Below, piece after piece: positions 1 to 9,574 of a stretch of DNA of 64,000 nucleotides; position 1 is the first letter of the stretch, and every line of letters begins with the position of its first letter. The translations under genes and the position numbers were made by a program. This DNA is from Thiohalorhabdus sp. Cl-TMA. Lineage in GTDB: Bacteria; Pseudomonadota; Gammaproteobacteria; Thiohalorhabdales; Thiohalorhabdaceae. The DNA is taken from contig NZ_JBGUAW010000001.1 of assembly GCF_041821045.1 (NCBI RefSeq), positions 186,001-250,000 on the forward strand, given 5' to 3'. The notes under the pieces are model-generated. The model worked only from the letters and a program-made list of their open reading frames with translations, had not been told where the DNA came from and ran no database searches.

Positions 1-62
1 ATGCGGGGCAGCAGGATCTGCCGGCCGTAGCGATCGAGCTGTTCGTCGGTGAGGTCGTCCAT
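1..62 (-). CDS. moeB: MoeB/ThiF-family adenylyltransferase, N-terminus only
   Basis: Only the first 20 codons lie in the window; the gene runs off the left edge. The reading begins at an ATG complementary to positions 60-62 and contains YGRQILLPR, the N-terminal signature of the E1-like MoeB/ThiF/HesA family, which adenylates the C-terminal glycine of MoaD or ThiS. Its place downstream of hemA-prfA-prmC on the same strand is the usual location of moeB in gammaproteobacteria, which favours MoeB over ThiF. About 150 bp holding a palindromic repeat separate it from prmC, so it may have its own promoter. Confidence 0.7.
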   Translation of the reverse strand, partial: MDDLTDEQLDRYGRQILLPR

Positions 63-86
63 GTTGGTTCCCTTCAGGGGTCCAAC

Positions 87-207
87 GTCGAGAAAACGTC
101 AAGAAGCCAGGACTGCGAACCGCCAAGGACACCAAGCAAGAATCCGAAAAGAAGGACATCCGGAGCGGTCCCTGAACGGGATAGGCGCTTCTTGGCGTTT
201 TCTCGAC
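87..207. repeat. Palindromic intergenic repeat, copy A
   Basis: The arms at 87-108 and 186-207 are inverted copies of each other (22 bp, two mismatches), with the core AGAAAACG(T/C)CAAGAAGC. The interior also carries CGCCAAGG. It fills the gap between prmC and moeB. The same CGCCAAG-type vocabulary recurs at 20811-20972 and, as one arm, near 49461, so it looks like a dispersed REP/MITE-like family rather than a terminator; no T-tract follows. Confidence 0.55.
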
Positions 208-214
208 ATTTCGG

Positions 215-1078
215 TCAGCCAGTCGCGGGCCGGCGGCCCACCACGACCCGGTCCCGCCCCCCATAATCGCGGTGCACGGCCACTTCCGTGAAGCCGTTTT
301 CCTCGAAAAGCGCGGAAACCGTATCCCCCTGGTCCCAGCCGATTTCCAGCATCAGCCAGCCGCCGGGGCCTAAGTGCTCGATGGCGGCGGGAACCAGGGT
401 GCGGTAGGCGTTCAGGCCCTCCGGGCCGGCGGCCAAGGCCTCGCGGGGCTCGGCGGCAACGTCGCCCGCTTCCAGATGCGGATCCGCCTCGGGGATATAG
501 GGCGGGTTGGAGACGATCAGGTCGTAAACGGCATCCCCGAGTGGCTCGAACCAGCTCCCCGTATGCACGGCTACGCGATCCTCGAGGTCGAGCCGCGCCA
601 TGTTGTCGGTGGCCACGGCTGCCGCCTCCGGGCTGGCCTCCACGGCGTCCACTTGCAGCTCCGGCCGTTCCCGGGCCAGGGCGGCGGCAATGCAGCCGGT
701 ACCCGTGCCCAGATCCAGGGCGCGCCCCGGCTGCCCTTCCGGCAGGTGCCCCAGGGCCTGCTCCACCAGCACTTCTGTATCGGGCCGGGGAATCAGGGTG
801 TCAGCGGTGACCCGAAGCGGCAGGGACCAGAATTCCCGTTCGCCCACCAAGTGGGCCACGGGGGCCCCGCGGGCGCGGGCCCGAACCAGCTCCCGGTAGG
901 CGGCTCGCTCGCTCTCGTCCAGGGGGCGGTCGGGGTCCAGGTAGAGCTGGAGGCGTTCCACGCCGAGGGCGTGGCAAAGGAGCAGCTCGGCATCCAGGCG
1001 CCCCGACTCGCTGCCGGTCTCGGCCAGGTGGCCGGCGGTCCACTCCAGCACGGCCCGCACGGTCCAGGCGCCGGCCAT
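215..1078 (-). CDS. prmC: Peptide chain release factor N5-glutamine methyltransferase PrmC (HemK)
   Basis: SAM-dependent methyltransferase that modifies the GGQ glutamine of release factors RF1 and RF2. A helical N-terminal domain precedes the Rossmann domain, with LDLGTGTGC as SAM motif I near residue 121 and the diagnostic SNPPYIPE near residue 189. The chosen ATG (positions 1076-1078, protein start MAGAWTVRAVLEW) lies 5 bp after the prfA stop and gives 287 residues, the family's usual size. The frame is open further upstream but would run into prfA. It is translationally linked to its own substrate gene, prfA. Confidence 0.95.
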   Translation of the reverse strand: MAGAWTVRAVLEWTAGHLAETGSESGRLDAELLLCHALGVERLQLYLDPDRPLDESERAAYRELVRARARGAPVAHLVGEREFWSLPLRVTADTLIPRPDTEVLVEQALGHLPEGQPGRALDLGTGTGCIAAALARERPELQVDAVEASPEAAAVATDNMARLDLEDRVAVHTGSWFEPLGDAVYDLIVSNPPYIPEADPHLEAGDVAAEPREALAAGPEGLNAYRTLVPAAIEHLGPGGWLMLEIGWDQGDTVSALFEENGFTEVAVHRDYGGRDRVVVGRRPATG

Positions 1079-1083
1079 GGGTG

Positions 1084-2157
1084 TCAGGCCTCTAGCTGGG
1101 CCAGCTGCTCGGCCTGGTCCTCGGTGATCAGGGGGTTGATGAGGAGGTCCAGGTTGCCTTCCAGCACCTGCTCGAGCTGGTAGAGGGTCAGGTTGATGCG
1201 GTGGTCGGTGACGCGGCCCTGCGGGAAGTTGTAGGTGCGGATCCGCTCGGACCGGTCGCCGCTGCCCACCAGCGAGCGGCGCTGATCGGCGCGCTCCTGG
1301 TCGGCGCGCTGCCGCTCCGCCTCGTAGAGGCGCGCCTGCAGCACCTTCATGGCCTTGTCCTTGTTCTTGTGCTGGGACTTCTCGTCCTGGCACGAGACCA
1401 CAACCCCGGTAGGCAGGTGGGTGATGCGCACCGCCGAGTCGGTGGTGTTCACGCTCTGGCCGCCGGGCCCGGAGGCGCGGAATATGTCGATGCGCAGGTC
1501 GTTGGGGTCGATGTTCACCTCCACCTCCTCCGCCTCGGGCATGATCGCCACGGTGCAGGCGGAGGTGTGGATGCGGCCCTGGGTCTCCGTTTCGGGGACG
1601 CGCTGCACCCGGTGGCCGCCGGACTCGAACTTGAGCCGGCTGTAGGCGCCCTGGCCCCGGATCTGGAGGATCACCTCCTTGAAGCCGCCCCGCTCACTCT
1701 CGCTGGCGGACATGATCTCCGTTTTCCAGCCCTGGGATTCGGCGTAGCGGGTGTACATCTTGAGCAGGTCGCCGGCGAACAGGGCGGCCTCCTCGCCGCC
1801 GGCTCCCGCCCGGACCTCGAGGAATACGTTCTTCTCGTCGTTGGGGTCCCTGGGCAGCAGCAGGCGCTGCAGCCGGTCCTCTAGCTCCTCCAGCTTGGCC
1901 TCGGCCTCCTCCAGCTCGGCCCGGGCCATCTCGCCCAGCTCCGGATCCTCGACCAGCTCCCGGCTCTGGGCCGCCTCGTCCTCCCATTGCTCATACTCGC
2001 CGAAGGCCTTGACGATGGGCTCCAGCTCCGCATATTCCTTGGAACGGGCCTGGAACTCCTCGATGTTCTCCATGAGTGCGGCGTCGGAGAGCATGTGGCC
2101 CAGCTCGTCGAGGCGGTTGCGGGCATTTTCCAGCTTGTGGCGAATCGCCTGTTTCAT
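1084..2157 (-). CDS. prfA: Peptide chain release factor 1
   Basis: RF1 terminates translation at UAA and UAG. The 357-residue product is standard length. The catalytic loop GPGGQSVN lies near residue 230, and the codon-recognition tripeptide is P-E-T (VQRVPETET), matching the PxT of RF1 rather than the SPF of RF2. Its ATG overlaps the hemA stop by 4 bp, so hemA-prfA-prmC is one translationally coupled operon; the prmC product methylates the GGQ loop. Confidence 0.97.
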   Translation of the reverse strand: MKQAIRHKLENARNRLDELGHMLSDAALMENIEEFQARSKEYAELEPIVKAFGEYEQWEDEAAQSRELVEDPELGEMARAELEEAEAKLEELEDRLQRLLLPRDPNDEKNVFLEVRAGAGGEEAALFAGDLLKMYTRYAESQGWKTEIMSASESERGGFKEVILQIRGQGAYSRLKFESGGHRVQRVPETETQGRIHTSACTVAIMPEAEEVEVNIDPNDLRIDIFRASGPGGQSVNTTDSAVRITHLPTGVVVSCQDEKSQHKNKDKAMKVLQARLYEAERQRADQERADQRRSLVGSGDRSERIRTYNFPQGRVTDHRINLTLYQLEQVLEGNLDLLINPLITEDQAEQLAQLEA

Positions 2158-3428
2158 GAATCCTCATCCAGCCGGAAGAGCTGATGGGTGGCCTCGATCA
2201 GCTCCTCGCCGTTGCCGTTCTCGCTGCAATGGCGCAGTTGCATGGTGGGCTCGTGCAGCAGCTTGCTTACCAGGGCCTCGGAGAGCTTTTCCAGGGCGGT
2301 TTCCATTTCCTCGGGCAGGGTGGTGCCCAGGCGCTTGCGGGTGCGCTCCAGCTCCTGCTCGCGGATGGCCTCCGCCTTGGCCCGCATGGCCTTGATGGTG
2401 GGCACGATCTCCTGGTTGCGCAGCCACTGCAGGAATTCCTCCACGGTGGCCTCGACGATCACCTCGGCATGCTCGGCCTCCTGGCGGCGGGCCTGGAGGT
2501 TCTCCTCGACCACCGCCTGCAGGTCGTCCACCGTGTACAGATAGATGCCGGGGATCTGCTCGGCATCCTCCGGAATGTCCCGGGGTACCGCCAGGTCCAC
2601 CATGAACATGATCTGGCGCTTGCGCCGCTTCTGCGCCTGCTCCAGCCAGGCCCGCTCCAGCACTTGCGCGGGGGCACCGGTGGAGGAGATCACCATGTCC
2701 ACCTCCCCCAGCATGTCGGGCACGGCTTCCAGGGAAAGCGCCCGGCCGTCCAGCTCCCGGGCCAGCTCCTCCGCCCGGTCCAGCGTGCGGTTGGCCACCA
2801 GCAGCCCCGATACCCCCGCCTCGTGCAGGTGGCGGCCGGCGAGCTGTATGGTCTCCCCGGCTCCGATGAGCAGCACCCGGGAATCGGAGAGATCCCCGAA
2901 GATGCGCCGCGCGAGCTCCACGGCGGCGTAGCTCACGGAGACGGCCTGGCCGCCGATATCCGTCTCGCTGCGGATGCGCTTGCCCACCTTGAAGGCGTGG
3001 TGGAACACCCGGTTGAGCAGGGGGCCCAGGCTGCCCACGTTGTAGGCGCGCCGATAGGCGTCCTTGAGCTGCCCGAGGATCTGGGGCTCGCCAACCACCA
3101 GGCTGTCGAGGCTTCCGGCGACCCGGAACACATGGGTTACCGCCTCGCGGTCCTGGTAGGAGTAGAGGTGCGGCTCGAGCTCTTCCGGGGTCAGGCCGTG
3201 GAAGCTGGCCAGCCAGGTAACGATCGCCTCCCGTCCCGCCACGGGGTCGGGGACGGCGCAATAGCATTCGGTGCGGTTGCAGGTGGACAGGATCGCGCCC
3301 TCCCGCACACCCCGTTGCTGGGTGAGGTCCAACAGGGCGTCCGGGAGGGTTTCCGGCCCGAAGGAAACCTGCTCACGAATGGCCACGGGGGCCGTTTTGT
3401 GGTTTACGCCGATGGCGAGGAGATGCAT
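2154..3428 (-). CDS. hemA: Glutamyl-tRNA reductase
   Basis: First committed enzyme of C5-pathway tetrapyrrole synthesis; it reduces glutamyl-tRNA(Glu) to glutamate-1-semialdehyde with NADPH. The N-terminus [14 protein letters not shown] is the family hallmark, and the nucleophilic cysteine sits in STCNRTEC near residue 49. A Rossmann segment (VLLIGAGE) and a C-terminal dimerisation helix follow. At 424 residues it is full length. It is first in the hemA-prfA-prmC operon and divergent from the TPR lipoprotein gene. Confidence 0.97.
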   Translation of the reverse strand: MHLLAIGVNHKTAPVAIREQVSFGPETLPDALLDLTQQRGVREGAILSTCNRTECYCAVPDPVAGREAIVTWLASFHGLTPEELEPHLYSYQDREAVTHVFRVAGSLDSLVVGEPQILGQLKDAYRRAYNVGSLGPLLNRVFHHAFKVGKRIRSETDIGGQAVSVSYAAVELARRIFGDLSDSRVLLIGAGETIQLAGRHLHEAGVSGLLVANRTLDRAEELARELDGRALSLEAVPDMLGEVDMVISSTGAPAQVLERAWLEQAQKRRKRQIMFMVDLAVPRDIPEDAEQIPGIYLYTVDDLQAVVEENLQARRQEAEHAEVIVEATVEEFLQWLRNQEIVPTIKAMRAKAEAIREQELERTRKRLGTTLPEEMETALEKLSEALVSKLLHEPTMQLRHCSENGNGEELIEATHQLFRLDEDS

Positions 3429-3761
3429 GGGATTCGCAGTTTACTGCGGCGACCAGCTCGAAGGAACCGCTTACCCCGCACCATGCCTGCAACAGGGGGT
3501 AGTGTTCCACGGATGGATTCGGGGCATGGCAACCGAAGGATACTGCGCCATTGTGGCCCTAAATTCAACCGTAGCGCGAAGGAGGCCGCCGGTGGCTTTG
3601 GACACCCTGTCACGCCTATGGGACAATCAACGGGAAGAAACGATCCGCAAGGCGCTTCTGGCCCGGAAAAACGAGGCCGCGCCGGATCTCCCTGATGCCG
3701 GCGGTGCGGCCCGGCTCCGCTTCCAGGTGCAACCGCCAGCGTCCCTCTCCCGGATCCCGGA
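3429..3761. other. Divergent intergenic region hemA / TPR lipoprotein gene
   Basis: No convincing gene is seen in these 333 bp. It must hold the promoters of both the hemA operon and the rightward tpr-lolB-ispE operon. A weak sigma-70-like candidate for the rightward operon is TTGGAC at 3598-3603 and GACAAT at 3622-3627 (18 bp spacing); this is inference only. Confidence 0.35.
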
Positions 3762-5507
3762 ATGATCGATACCCGCGTGATTGCCCGTTTCCCATTCGGG
3801 CGGCCTCTTCTCGTCGGCGCGTTGACGGGAATCCTGGCCGCTTGCCAGACCGCTCCCTCTTCTCCCCCCAGTGCGGAATCCGCCGGCAGCGGCGGGGAGG
3901 TGGCGCCGTTGCACGGGCCGGAGGGGGACCGTTTCCAACGGGGGCTGTACGCCTATCTGACCGCGGAAATGGCGCGCCGGGAAGGCGCCATGGGGACCGC
4001 CTCTAACTGGTACGCCCGGGCCGCGCAGGTGACCGGAAGGACGGATCTATACGGGCGATCCGTGGAGGCCGCCCTGCACGCCAGAGTAGGGGAAAAGGCG
4101 GTCACCTACGCCACGGAGTGGCGGCAGGTGGCGCCGGACCGGCCGGAGCCGCTGTTCGCCCTCGCCCAGGCCCGGCTGCTCGCGGGCCAGCCGGAGAAGG
4201 CGGTGGCCGCTCTGGATGCGCTGGTGAATGCCTTCCCTCGGGCGGACGGGCTTTACCTGGAGGCGGGCGAGCGGCTTGCTCAGTCGGGTGGTATCAGCAG
4301 CGCCGTTCAGGTGCTGCGGCAAACCGCCAAGCAGAACCCCGACAACGCGGCCGCCCAGCTGGCCTACGGCCACATCCTGGCCCGTCTGGAGCAGCGCGGC
4401 GAGGCCGCCACGTTCCTGCAGCGGGCCCTGGAGATGCGGCCGGACTGGGAGGCGGCGGCCGTGGAGCTGGCCAGGACCTACGAGGTCCAGAAGGGGGTGG
4501 AGGTGCTGCGACGTTTTATCGCCGACCACCCCGGGGCCGAACAGGCCCGGCTCCGCTACGGCCAGGGGCTGCTGGCCATAGGTCGTCCTGGGGAAGCGGA
4601 GGCGGTATTCAAGGGGCTGGCTGCGGGAAGCCCCGAGGATCCCGCCGTGCAAATGGGCCTCGGCCTCGCCCGCTTTCAGCAGGAGGAGTGGCAAAAGGCG
4701 CACTCCGCGCTGCGGCGGGTTGTCGAGCTGGATCCGGGCAACAACGAGGCGCTGTTCTACCTCGGCCGGGTGGCCGGGGCGCTGGAGAACTTCCAGACGG
4801 CGGCCAATTATTTCAGCCGGGTCAGCGGGGGCCAGTACCTGGAGCAGGCCCGGATGCAGGAGGCCGTGGCGGCGGTGAAGCTGGGCGACCTGCAGCGGGC
4901 GCTGCAGCTGGTCCGGCAGATGCGCTCCTTCCATCCCGAGGAGCCGGAGTATTACCGGCTGGAAGCCCGGGTGCTGTTCGAGATGGATCAGTTCAAGGCC
5001 GCCGAGCAGGTGGCCACCCAGGGGCTGCAGCAGGATCCCGGCAATACGGACCTCCTGTACACCCGGGCCCTGATTCGGGAGCAGCTCGGCGATTATGCCG
5101 GTATGGAGGCGGATATTCGGCAGGTAATCGAGCAGGACCCCGACGAGGCCCAGGCCTATAATTTCCTCGGTTACAGCCTGGCGGACCGCGGGGTGCGCCT
5201 GCGGGAATCCCTCGAGCTGCTCCGGAAGGCCAACGAGCTGGAACCGGAGCAGGCCTATATCCTCGACAGCCTGGGCTGGGCTTATTTCCGGCTGGGGCGA
5301 CTGGAAAAGGCGGAATCCTACCTCCGCCGCGCCCTGGCCCGGAGCGCCGAGGACGCGGAGATCCTTTCCCACCTTGGCGAAGTGCTCGAGGCCCAGGGGC
5401 AGGCCGAAAAGGCCCGGGAGGTCTGGCGCCGCGCCTTGAATCGGGCGGAGCAGGACTCCGCCCTGGCCCGCGAGCTTCGACGCCGTCTGCATCAGGAAGG
5501 ACAGTGA
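3762..5507 (+). CDS. Tetratricopeptide-repeat outer-membrane lipoprotein
   Basis: 581 residues. The N-terminus has a basic and hydrophobic segment ending in the lipobox LAAC, so export and lipidation at about residue 28 are predicted. The rest is a near-continuous TPR solenoid with recurring cores such as NNEALFYLG and ILDSLGWAYFRLG. Proteins of this type sit immediately upstream of lolB-ispE in many gammaproteobacteria. The stop overlaps the lolB start, which indicates coupling. The position suggests a role in envelope or lipoprotein biogenesis, but the sequence gives no specific partner. Confidence 0.85.
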   Translation: MIDTRVIARFPFGRPLLVGALTGILAACQTAPSSPPSAESAGSGGEVAPLHGPEGDRFQRGLYAYLTAEMARREGAMGTASNWYARAAQVTGRTDLYGRSVEAALHARVGEKAVTYATEWRQVAPDRPEPLFALAQARLLAGQPEKAVAALDALVNAFPRADGLYLEAGERLAQSGGISSAVQVLRQTAKQNPDNAAAQLAYGHILARLEQRGEAATFLQRALEMRPDWEAAAVELARTYEVQKGVEVLRRFIADHPGAEQARLRYGQGLLAIGRPGEAEAVFKGLAAGSPEDPAVQMGLGLARFQQEEWQKAHSALRRVVELDPGNNEALFYLGRVAGALENFQTAANYFSRVSGGQYLEQARMQEAVAAVKLGDLQRALQLVRQMRSFHPEEPEYYRLEARVLFEMDQFKAAEQVATQGLQQDPGNTDLLYTRALIREQLGDYAGMEADIRQVIEQDPDEAQAYNFLGYSLADRGVRLRESLELLRKANELEPEQAYILDSLGWAYFRLGRLEKAESYLRRALARSAEDAEILSHLGEVLEAQGQAEKAREVWRRALNRAEQDSALARELRRRLHQEGQ

Positions 5508-6139
5508 GGCAGACACTACCGGGCTTTCTGTTGGTCCTTCTGCTCCTGAGCGGTTGTGCGGGACTCGGCCCCCAGCCCGCCGAGGACCGGGAAGCGGCTG
5601 TGGCGGCCTACCGCGAGCGGGCCGGCATCCTGTCGAAACTGGAGCAATGGCGGCTCATGGGCCGGGTGAGTGTGCGGGGGCCCCAGGAGAGCGGCCAGGT
5701 GCGGGTCCGCTGGACCGGCGATGCGCGGGGTGGTCACATACAGGTGCGCAACCCCTTCGGGCAGACCGTTATGGAGGTGCGCCGCGGCGGGCAGGGCCTG
5801 CGGGTCCGAAACGCCCGGGGCGAGGTGTACCGGGGCTGGAGGGCCCGGGCCGTGCTGCGGCGGCAATTGGGCTGGCAGGTCCCCTTCGGGCCCATGGCGC
5901 GCTGGGCCCTGGGCCTGGCCCGGGGCAAGCGCATTCCCGAGACCCTCGATGACCGGGGCCGTCCCCTAACGCTGAAATCCGGTCCATGGCGGGTTACCTA
6001 CGGTGAATACCGGAAGGTGGACGGCGTATGGCTGCCGGTGGATCTCCGCGTGACGCGCGAGGATGTGGAGCTGCATCTACGCGTGGATCAGTGGCATCTG
6101 CAGCAGGACGCCGACCCGGCGAAGGGGCGGAGCGCGTGA
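5504..6139 (+). CDS. lolB: Outer-membrane lipoprotein receptor LolB
   Basis: LolB accepts lipoproteins from periplasmic LolA and inserts them in the outer membrane. A GTG start at 5504 overlaps the preceding TGA (GTGA). The signal peptide ends in the lipobox LSGC, so LolB is itself a lipoprotein. The mature part shows the expected features, including LEQWRLMGRVSV followed by a beta-rich half-barrel. At 211 residues it matches the family. It sits between the TPR lipoprotein gene and ispE, the conserved gammaproteobacterial order. Confidence 0.9.
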   Translation: MRQTLPGFLLVLLLLSGCAGLGPQPAEDREAAVAAYRERAGILSKLEQWRLMGRVSVRGPQESGQVRVRWTGDARGGHIQVRNPFGQTVMEVRRGGQGLRVRNARGEVYRGWRARAVLRRQLGWQVPFGPMARWALGLARGKRIPETLDDRGRPLTLKSGPWRVTYGEYRKVDGVWLPVDLRVTREDVELHLRVDQWHLQQDADPAKGRSA

Positions 6140-7080
6140 GCGCCCGGAGGTCCGAGGTAGCGCCCGGTGCCCCGGCGTCCCGACCGGCTCCATCCATCCC
6201 AAGCCCCGATCCTGGGGGCGGGCTGACCCTGCCGGCCCCCGCCAAGCTCAATCTGTTCTTGCACATTACCGGCCGCCGCGCGGACGGCATGCATACCCTG
6301 CAGACCCTGTTCCAGTTCCTGGACTGGGGCGACTCCCTGCGCTTCCTGCCCGTTTCCGAGCCGCTGTTCGAGCGGGACGGCGCCCTTCCGGATATACCCG
6401 CGGAGGCGGATCTGACCCTGCGCGCGGCCCGCCTGCTTGCCCACCACTGCGGCCACACCGGCGGGGTACGCATCGCCGTGGAGAAGCGCCTTCCGGTGGG
6501 AGGCGGCCTCGGGGGCGGCAGCAGCGACGCCGCGACCACGCTGCTCGCCTTGAACCGCCTCTGGGGGTGCGGGCTTTCGCGGCCCGAGCTGGCCGATCTG
6601 GGCGCGGTCCTGGGTGCCGACGTTCCGGTTTTCATTGGCGGCAGCGCGGCATGGGCCGAGGGGGTGGGCGAGCGGCTGAGCCCGGTGGCCGATCTGCCCG
6701 AGCCCTGGTACCTGCTGGTCTGGCCTTCCGGCGAGGGCGTCTCCACCCGAGAGGCCTTCGGGGACCGCTCCTTGACACGGGATCACCCGGCAGTGACAAT
6801 AATGGACTTTTCGCAGGGGCGGTGCGGCAACGACTTCGCTCCTGTGGTGGAAAGGCTGCATCCGGAAGTGGCCCGGATCCGACACTGGCTGGATCGAAAC
6901 GCTGCGGGGCCCGGACGCCTCACGGGGTCTGGGGCCTGTTTGTTTGCGGAATGCGGGGACCGGGCCCAGGCTGAGGACCTGCGCGCCCGAGTGCCAGCTT
7001 CCTGGGGGGCGGAAGTTGCCCGGGGGCGCAACCGGCACCCGCTTGCCGATTGGGCCTTCGGCGCCGACGGGAAGGAATGA
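6136..7080 (+). CDS. ispE: 4-diphosphocytidyl-2-C-methyl-D-erythritol kinase
   Basis: GHMP-family kinase of the MEP isoprenoid pathway. PAKLNLFLHI marks the N-terminal substrate region, and LPVGGGLGGGSSDAA is the glycine-rich ATP loop; GSGACLF is the third GHMP motif. I chose the GTG at 6136 because it overlaps the lolB stop as GTGA and is in frame. This gives 314 residues with a somewhat long, proline-rich leader of about 30 residues. An ATG at 6028 would lie inside lolB and is less likely. tRNA-Gln and prs follow, as in related genomes. Confidence 0.93.
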   Translation: MSARRSEVAPGAPASRPAPSIPSPDPGGGLTLPAPAKLNLFLHITGRRADGMHTLQTLFQFLDWGDSLRFLPVSEPLFERDGALPDIPAEADLTLRAARLLAHHCGHTGGVRIAVEKRLPVGGGLGGGSSDAATTLLALNRLWGCGLSRPELADLGAVLGADVPVFIGGSAAWAEGVGERLSPVADLPEPWYLLVWPSGEGVSTREAFGDRSLTRDHPAVTIMDFSQGRCGNDFAPVVERLHPEVARIRHWLDRNAAGPGRLTGSGACLFAECGDRAQAEDLRARVPASWGAEVARGRNRHPLADWAFGADGKE

Positions 7081-7109
7081 TCCGCGTCGGCGGATCCGAT
7101 TCATGCGAT

Positions 7110-7184
7110 TGGGGCGTGGCCAAGCGGTAAGGCACCGGATTTTGATTCCGGCATTCGCAGGTTCGAATCCTGCCGCCCCAGCCA
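7110..7184 (+). tRNA. tRNA-Gln (UUG)
   Basis: A 75-nt cloverleaf with a U1-A72 acceptor pair (TGGGGCG / CGCCCCA), anticodon TTG in the loop of GATTTTGATT, T-arm GGTTCGAATCC, discriminator G and encoded CCA. Position between ispE and prs is conserved in gammaproteobacteria. Confidence 0.97.
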
Positions 7185-7205
7185 AATTCGATGCGAAGCG
7201 CCCTG

Positions 7206-7241
7206 CCGCAGGCGGATCCTGGAAAACGGGTCCGCCTGCGG
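7206..7241 (+). other. Hairpin between tRNA-Gln and prs
   Basis: A 14-bp near-perfect inverted repeat (CCGCAGGCGGATCC / GGGTCCGCCTGCGG) with an 8-nt loop. There is no T-run after it, so it is not a canonical Rho-independent terminator; it may be a processing or partial termination signal, or a small palindromic repeat. Confidence 0.5.
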
Positions 7242-7312
7242 TCGTGAGACCGCCTCGAGACGGTTCCATCCCAGTTCACCCATTGCCCGGAACAACGACG
7301 GAGCCCCCCTGA

Positions 7313-8260
7313 ATGGCCAATTCCGATCTGGCCCTGTTTACGGGGAACGCCAATCGGGACCTGGCGGAGAAGGTCGCCCATCATATCGGGGTGCCGCTCG
7401 GCCAGGCCGAGGTTGGCTCGTTCAGCGACGGTGAGGTCCACGTCGAATTCCTGGAGAATGTCCGGGGGCGCGACGTCTTCGTGATCCAGCCGACCTGCGC
7501 CCCGGCGAACACCCAGCTCATGGAGCTGCTCGCCATGCTCGATGCCCTGAAGCGGGCATCGGCGGCGCGGATAACGGCGGTGGTGCCCTATTACGGCTAC
7601 GCCCGGCAGGACCGCCGGGCTAACGGGCGCACCCCGATCACGGCCAAGCTGGTGGCGGATCTGATCACCACCGCCGGCGCGGATCGGGTCCTGACCATGG
7701 ACCTGCACGCCGACCAGATCCAGGGCTTCTTCGACATGCCGGTGGACAATATCTATGCTTCTCCGGTCCTGCTCGGAGAGCTCAACCGCATGGCCCTGGA
7801 GAACCTGGTGGTGATCTCCCCCGACGTGGGTGGCGTGGTGCGGGCCCGCGCCCTGGCCAAGCGGCTGGACGCCGAGCTGGCGATCATCGACAAGCGGCGT
7901 CCCCGGGCCAACGAGGCCCAGGTGATGAACATCATCGGCTCCGTGGAAGGACGCCATTGCGTGATCGTTGATGACATGGTGGATACGGCAAACACCCTCT
8001 GCCGTGCCGCCACGGCCCTCAAGGAGAAGGGGGCCAAGTCGGTCATGGCCGCCGTGACGCATCCGGTGCTTTCCGGCGAGGCCATGGACAACATCGATAG
8101 CTCGGGGCTGGATACCATGCTGGTAACCGACACCATCCCCCTGAGCGAGCGTGCGGCGGCGAGCTCCAAGATCCGGGTGCTGACCATTTCCGAGCTCCTG
8201 GCGGAAGCCATCCGCCGGGTGAACCGCGAGGATTCGGTGAGCTCCCTGTTTCCCGAATAA
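7313..8260 (+). CDS. prs: Ribose-phosphate pyrophosphokinase
   Basis: Makes PRPP from ribose-5-phosphate and ATP for purine, pyrimidine, histidine and NAD synthesis. 315 residues, the usual class I length. Visible features are the N-terminal [14 protein letters not shown], the flexible catalytic loop [11 protein letters not shown], and the PRPP-binding loop [12 protein letters not shown] near residue 217. It lies in the classic ispE-tRNA-prs-rplY-pth-ychF order. Confidence 0.97.
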   Translation: MANSDLALFTGNANRDLAEKVAHHIGVPLGQAEVGSFSDGEVHVEFLENVRGRDVFVIQPTCAPANTQLMELLAMLDALKRASAARITAVVPYYGYARQDRRANGRTPITAKLVADLITTAGADRVLTMDLHADQIQGFFDMPVDNIYASPVLLGELNRMALENLVVISPDVGGVVRARALAKRLDAELAIIDKRRPRANEAQVMNIIGSVEGRHCVIVDDMVDTANTLCRAATALKEKGAKSVMAAVTHPVLSGEAMDNIDSSGLDTMLVTDTIPLSERAAASSKIRVLTISELLAEAIRRVNREDSVSSLFPE

Positions 8261-8296
8261 GAATCCAGGCGTCTCAAGAGCGCGAGGCTTGCAACG

Positions 8297-8950
8297 ATGG
8301 CGGACTATTCCCTCAACGCAGTGGAACGGAAGGAAAAGGGCACCCCGGCCAGCCGCCGGATGCGGCGCACGGGCTGGGTGCCGGCCAATGTCTTCGGGGC
8401 CGGCAAGGACCCGCACATGGTGGCCCTGAACGAGAACGAGCTGATGCAGCTCATGGACGACGAAGGCTTCTTCTCCAGCCTGATCAGCATCGAGGGCCTC
8501 AACGAGCGCCAGGACGTACTGGTCCGTGAAGTCCAGATGCACCCCTACAAGCCGAAGGCCCTGCACGTGGACTTCCAGCGGGTGCAGGCGGACCAGAAGC
8601 TGAGCCTCAACGTGCCCCTGCACGTGGTCAACGACGAGAAGGCTCCGGGCGTGCTGGCCGGCGGCACGGTCTCCACCCTCATGAACGAGGTGGAGGTAAC
8701 CTGCCTGCCCGCCAACATCCCCGACCACATCGAAGTGGACGTTGGCAGCATGGAGGTCGGTGACACGCTGCACCTCTCCGACCTCAAGGCCCCCTCGGGC
8801 GTCGAGCTGAATGTCGACGAGGAGAGTGACCAGGCGGTGGTGAACATGGCCGGCGTCCAGGGCGAGCCCGAAGCCGCCGTGGCGGAAGAGGTAGCCGAGG
8901 AGGCCGCCGGGGAAGGCGAAGAGGCCGGGGCCGGGGAAGAAGAGGAATAG
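8297..8950 (+). CDS. rplY: 50S ribosomal protein L25/general stress protein Ctc
   Basis: 5S rRNA-binding ribosomal protein. At 217 residues it is the long Ctc type: an N-terminal L25 domain (RRTGWVPANVFGAGKDP) followed by the TL5-like beta domain and an acidic, Glu/Ala-rich tail ending in EEEE. The conserved place between prs and pth supports the call. The tail shows strong GA-rich codon bias, common in this family. Confidence 0.95.
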   Translation: MADYSLNAVERKEKGTPASRRMRRTGWVPANVFGAGKDPHMVALNENELMQLMDDEGFFSSLISIEGLNERQDVLVREVQMHPYKPKALHVDFQRVQADQKLSLNVPLHVVNDEKAPGVLAGGTVSTLMNEVEVTCLPANIPDHIEVDVGSMEVGDTLHLSDLKAPSGVELNVDEESDQAVVNMAGVQGEPEAAVAEEVAEEAAGEGEEAGAGEEEE

Positions 8951-8959
8951 GCCCGGCTA

Positions 8960-9544
8960 GTGCTGCGCTTGGTCGTCGGCCTGGGCAACCCGGGCTCCCG
9001 GTATCGCAACACCCGGCACAACATCGGCTTCGACTGGGTGGACCGGGTTGCCGACCGCCTGGGTGCCCGCTGGAGGGTCCAGCGCAAGTACCAGGCGGAG
9101 ATGGCGGAATGGCAGGTTGACGGGCAGCCCCTCTGGGCCATGAAGCCCCAGACCTACATGAACCGCAGTGGTCACTCCGCTGCCCCCTTTGCCCGGGCCA
9201 AGGGCATCGCCCCGGAGGAGATCCTGGTGGTCCACGACGAGCTGGACCTGGATCCCGGAGTGGCCCGGCTCAAGGCAGGCGGCGGGCACGGCGGCCATAA
9301 CGGCCTGCGGGACCTCACGGAACAGCTGGGATCCAAGGCCTTTCTGCGCCTTCGCCTCGGCATCGGCCACCCCGGCAGCAGTGCCGAGGTGACGCCCTAT
9401 GTGCTCGGCCGTCCCGCGCCCGGGGAGCGGCAGCGCATGCAATCCGCTATGGATAGTGCCTACGAGGTACTGCCCGACTTGGTTGCCGGGAGATGGCAGC
9501 AGGCCCTCAATAGGCTCCATGCTCCGGCTTCCTCCGGAAGCTGA
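8960..9544 (+). CDS. pth: Peptidyl-tRNA hydrolase
   Basis: Releases peptides from prematurely dissociated peptidyl-tRNA. The start is GTG at 8960, 9 bp after the rplY stop. The N-terminus LVVGLGNPGSRY is the family signature, and the catalytic histidine is in NTRHNIGF. KPQTYMNRSG and VHDELDLDPG are also conserved. 194 residues, full length. Confidence 0.96.
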   Translation: MLRLVVGLGNPGSRYRNTRHNIGFDWVDRVADRLGARWRVQRKYQAEMAEWQVDGQPLWAMKPQTYMNRSGHSAAPFARAKGIAPEEILVVHDELDLDPGVARLKAGGGHGGHNGLRDLTEQLGSKAFLRLRLGIGHPGSSAEVTPYVLGRPAPGERQRMQSAMDSAYEVLPDLVAGRWQQALNRLHAPASSGS

Positions 9545-9574
9545 CCTCCGGTTTTTTCAGATCAGGACTGCCCC

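Noticed and set aside
374-1183. Long plus-strand frame antisense to prmC, and similar long frames opposite hemA, prfA, the TPR gene and metX
   Set aside because: Artefacts of high GC on the strand opposite well-supported genes; no motifs or ribosome sites.
6028-6135. Longer ispE start at the upstream ATG
   Set aside because: It would place 108 bp inside lolB; the GTGA overlap at 6136 is the better start.
7206-7241. Rho-independent terminator after tRNA-Gln
   Set aside because: The stem is strong, but there is no T-tract, so only a hairpin is reported.
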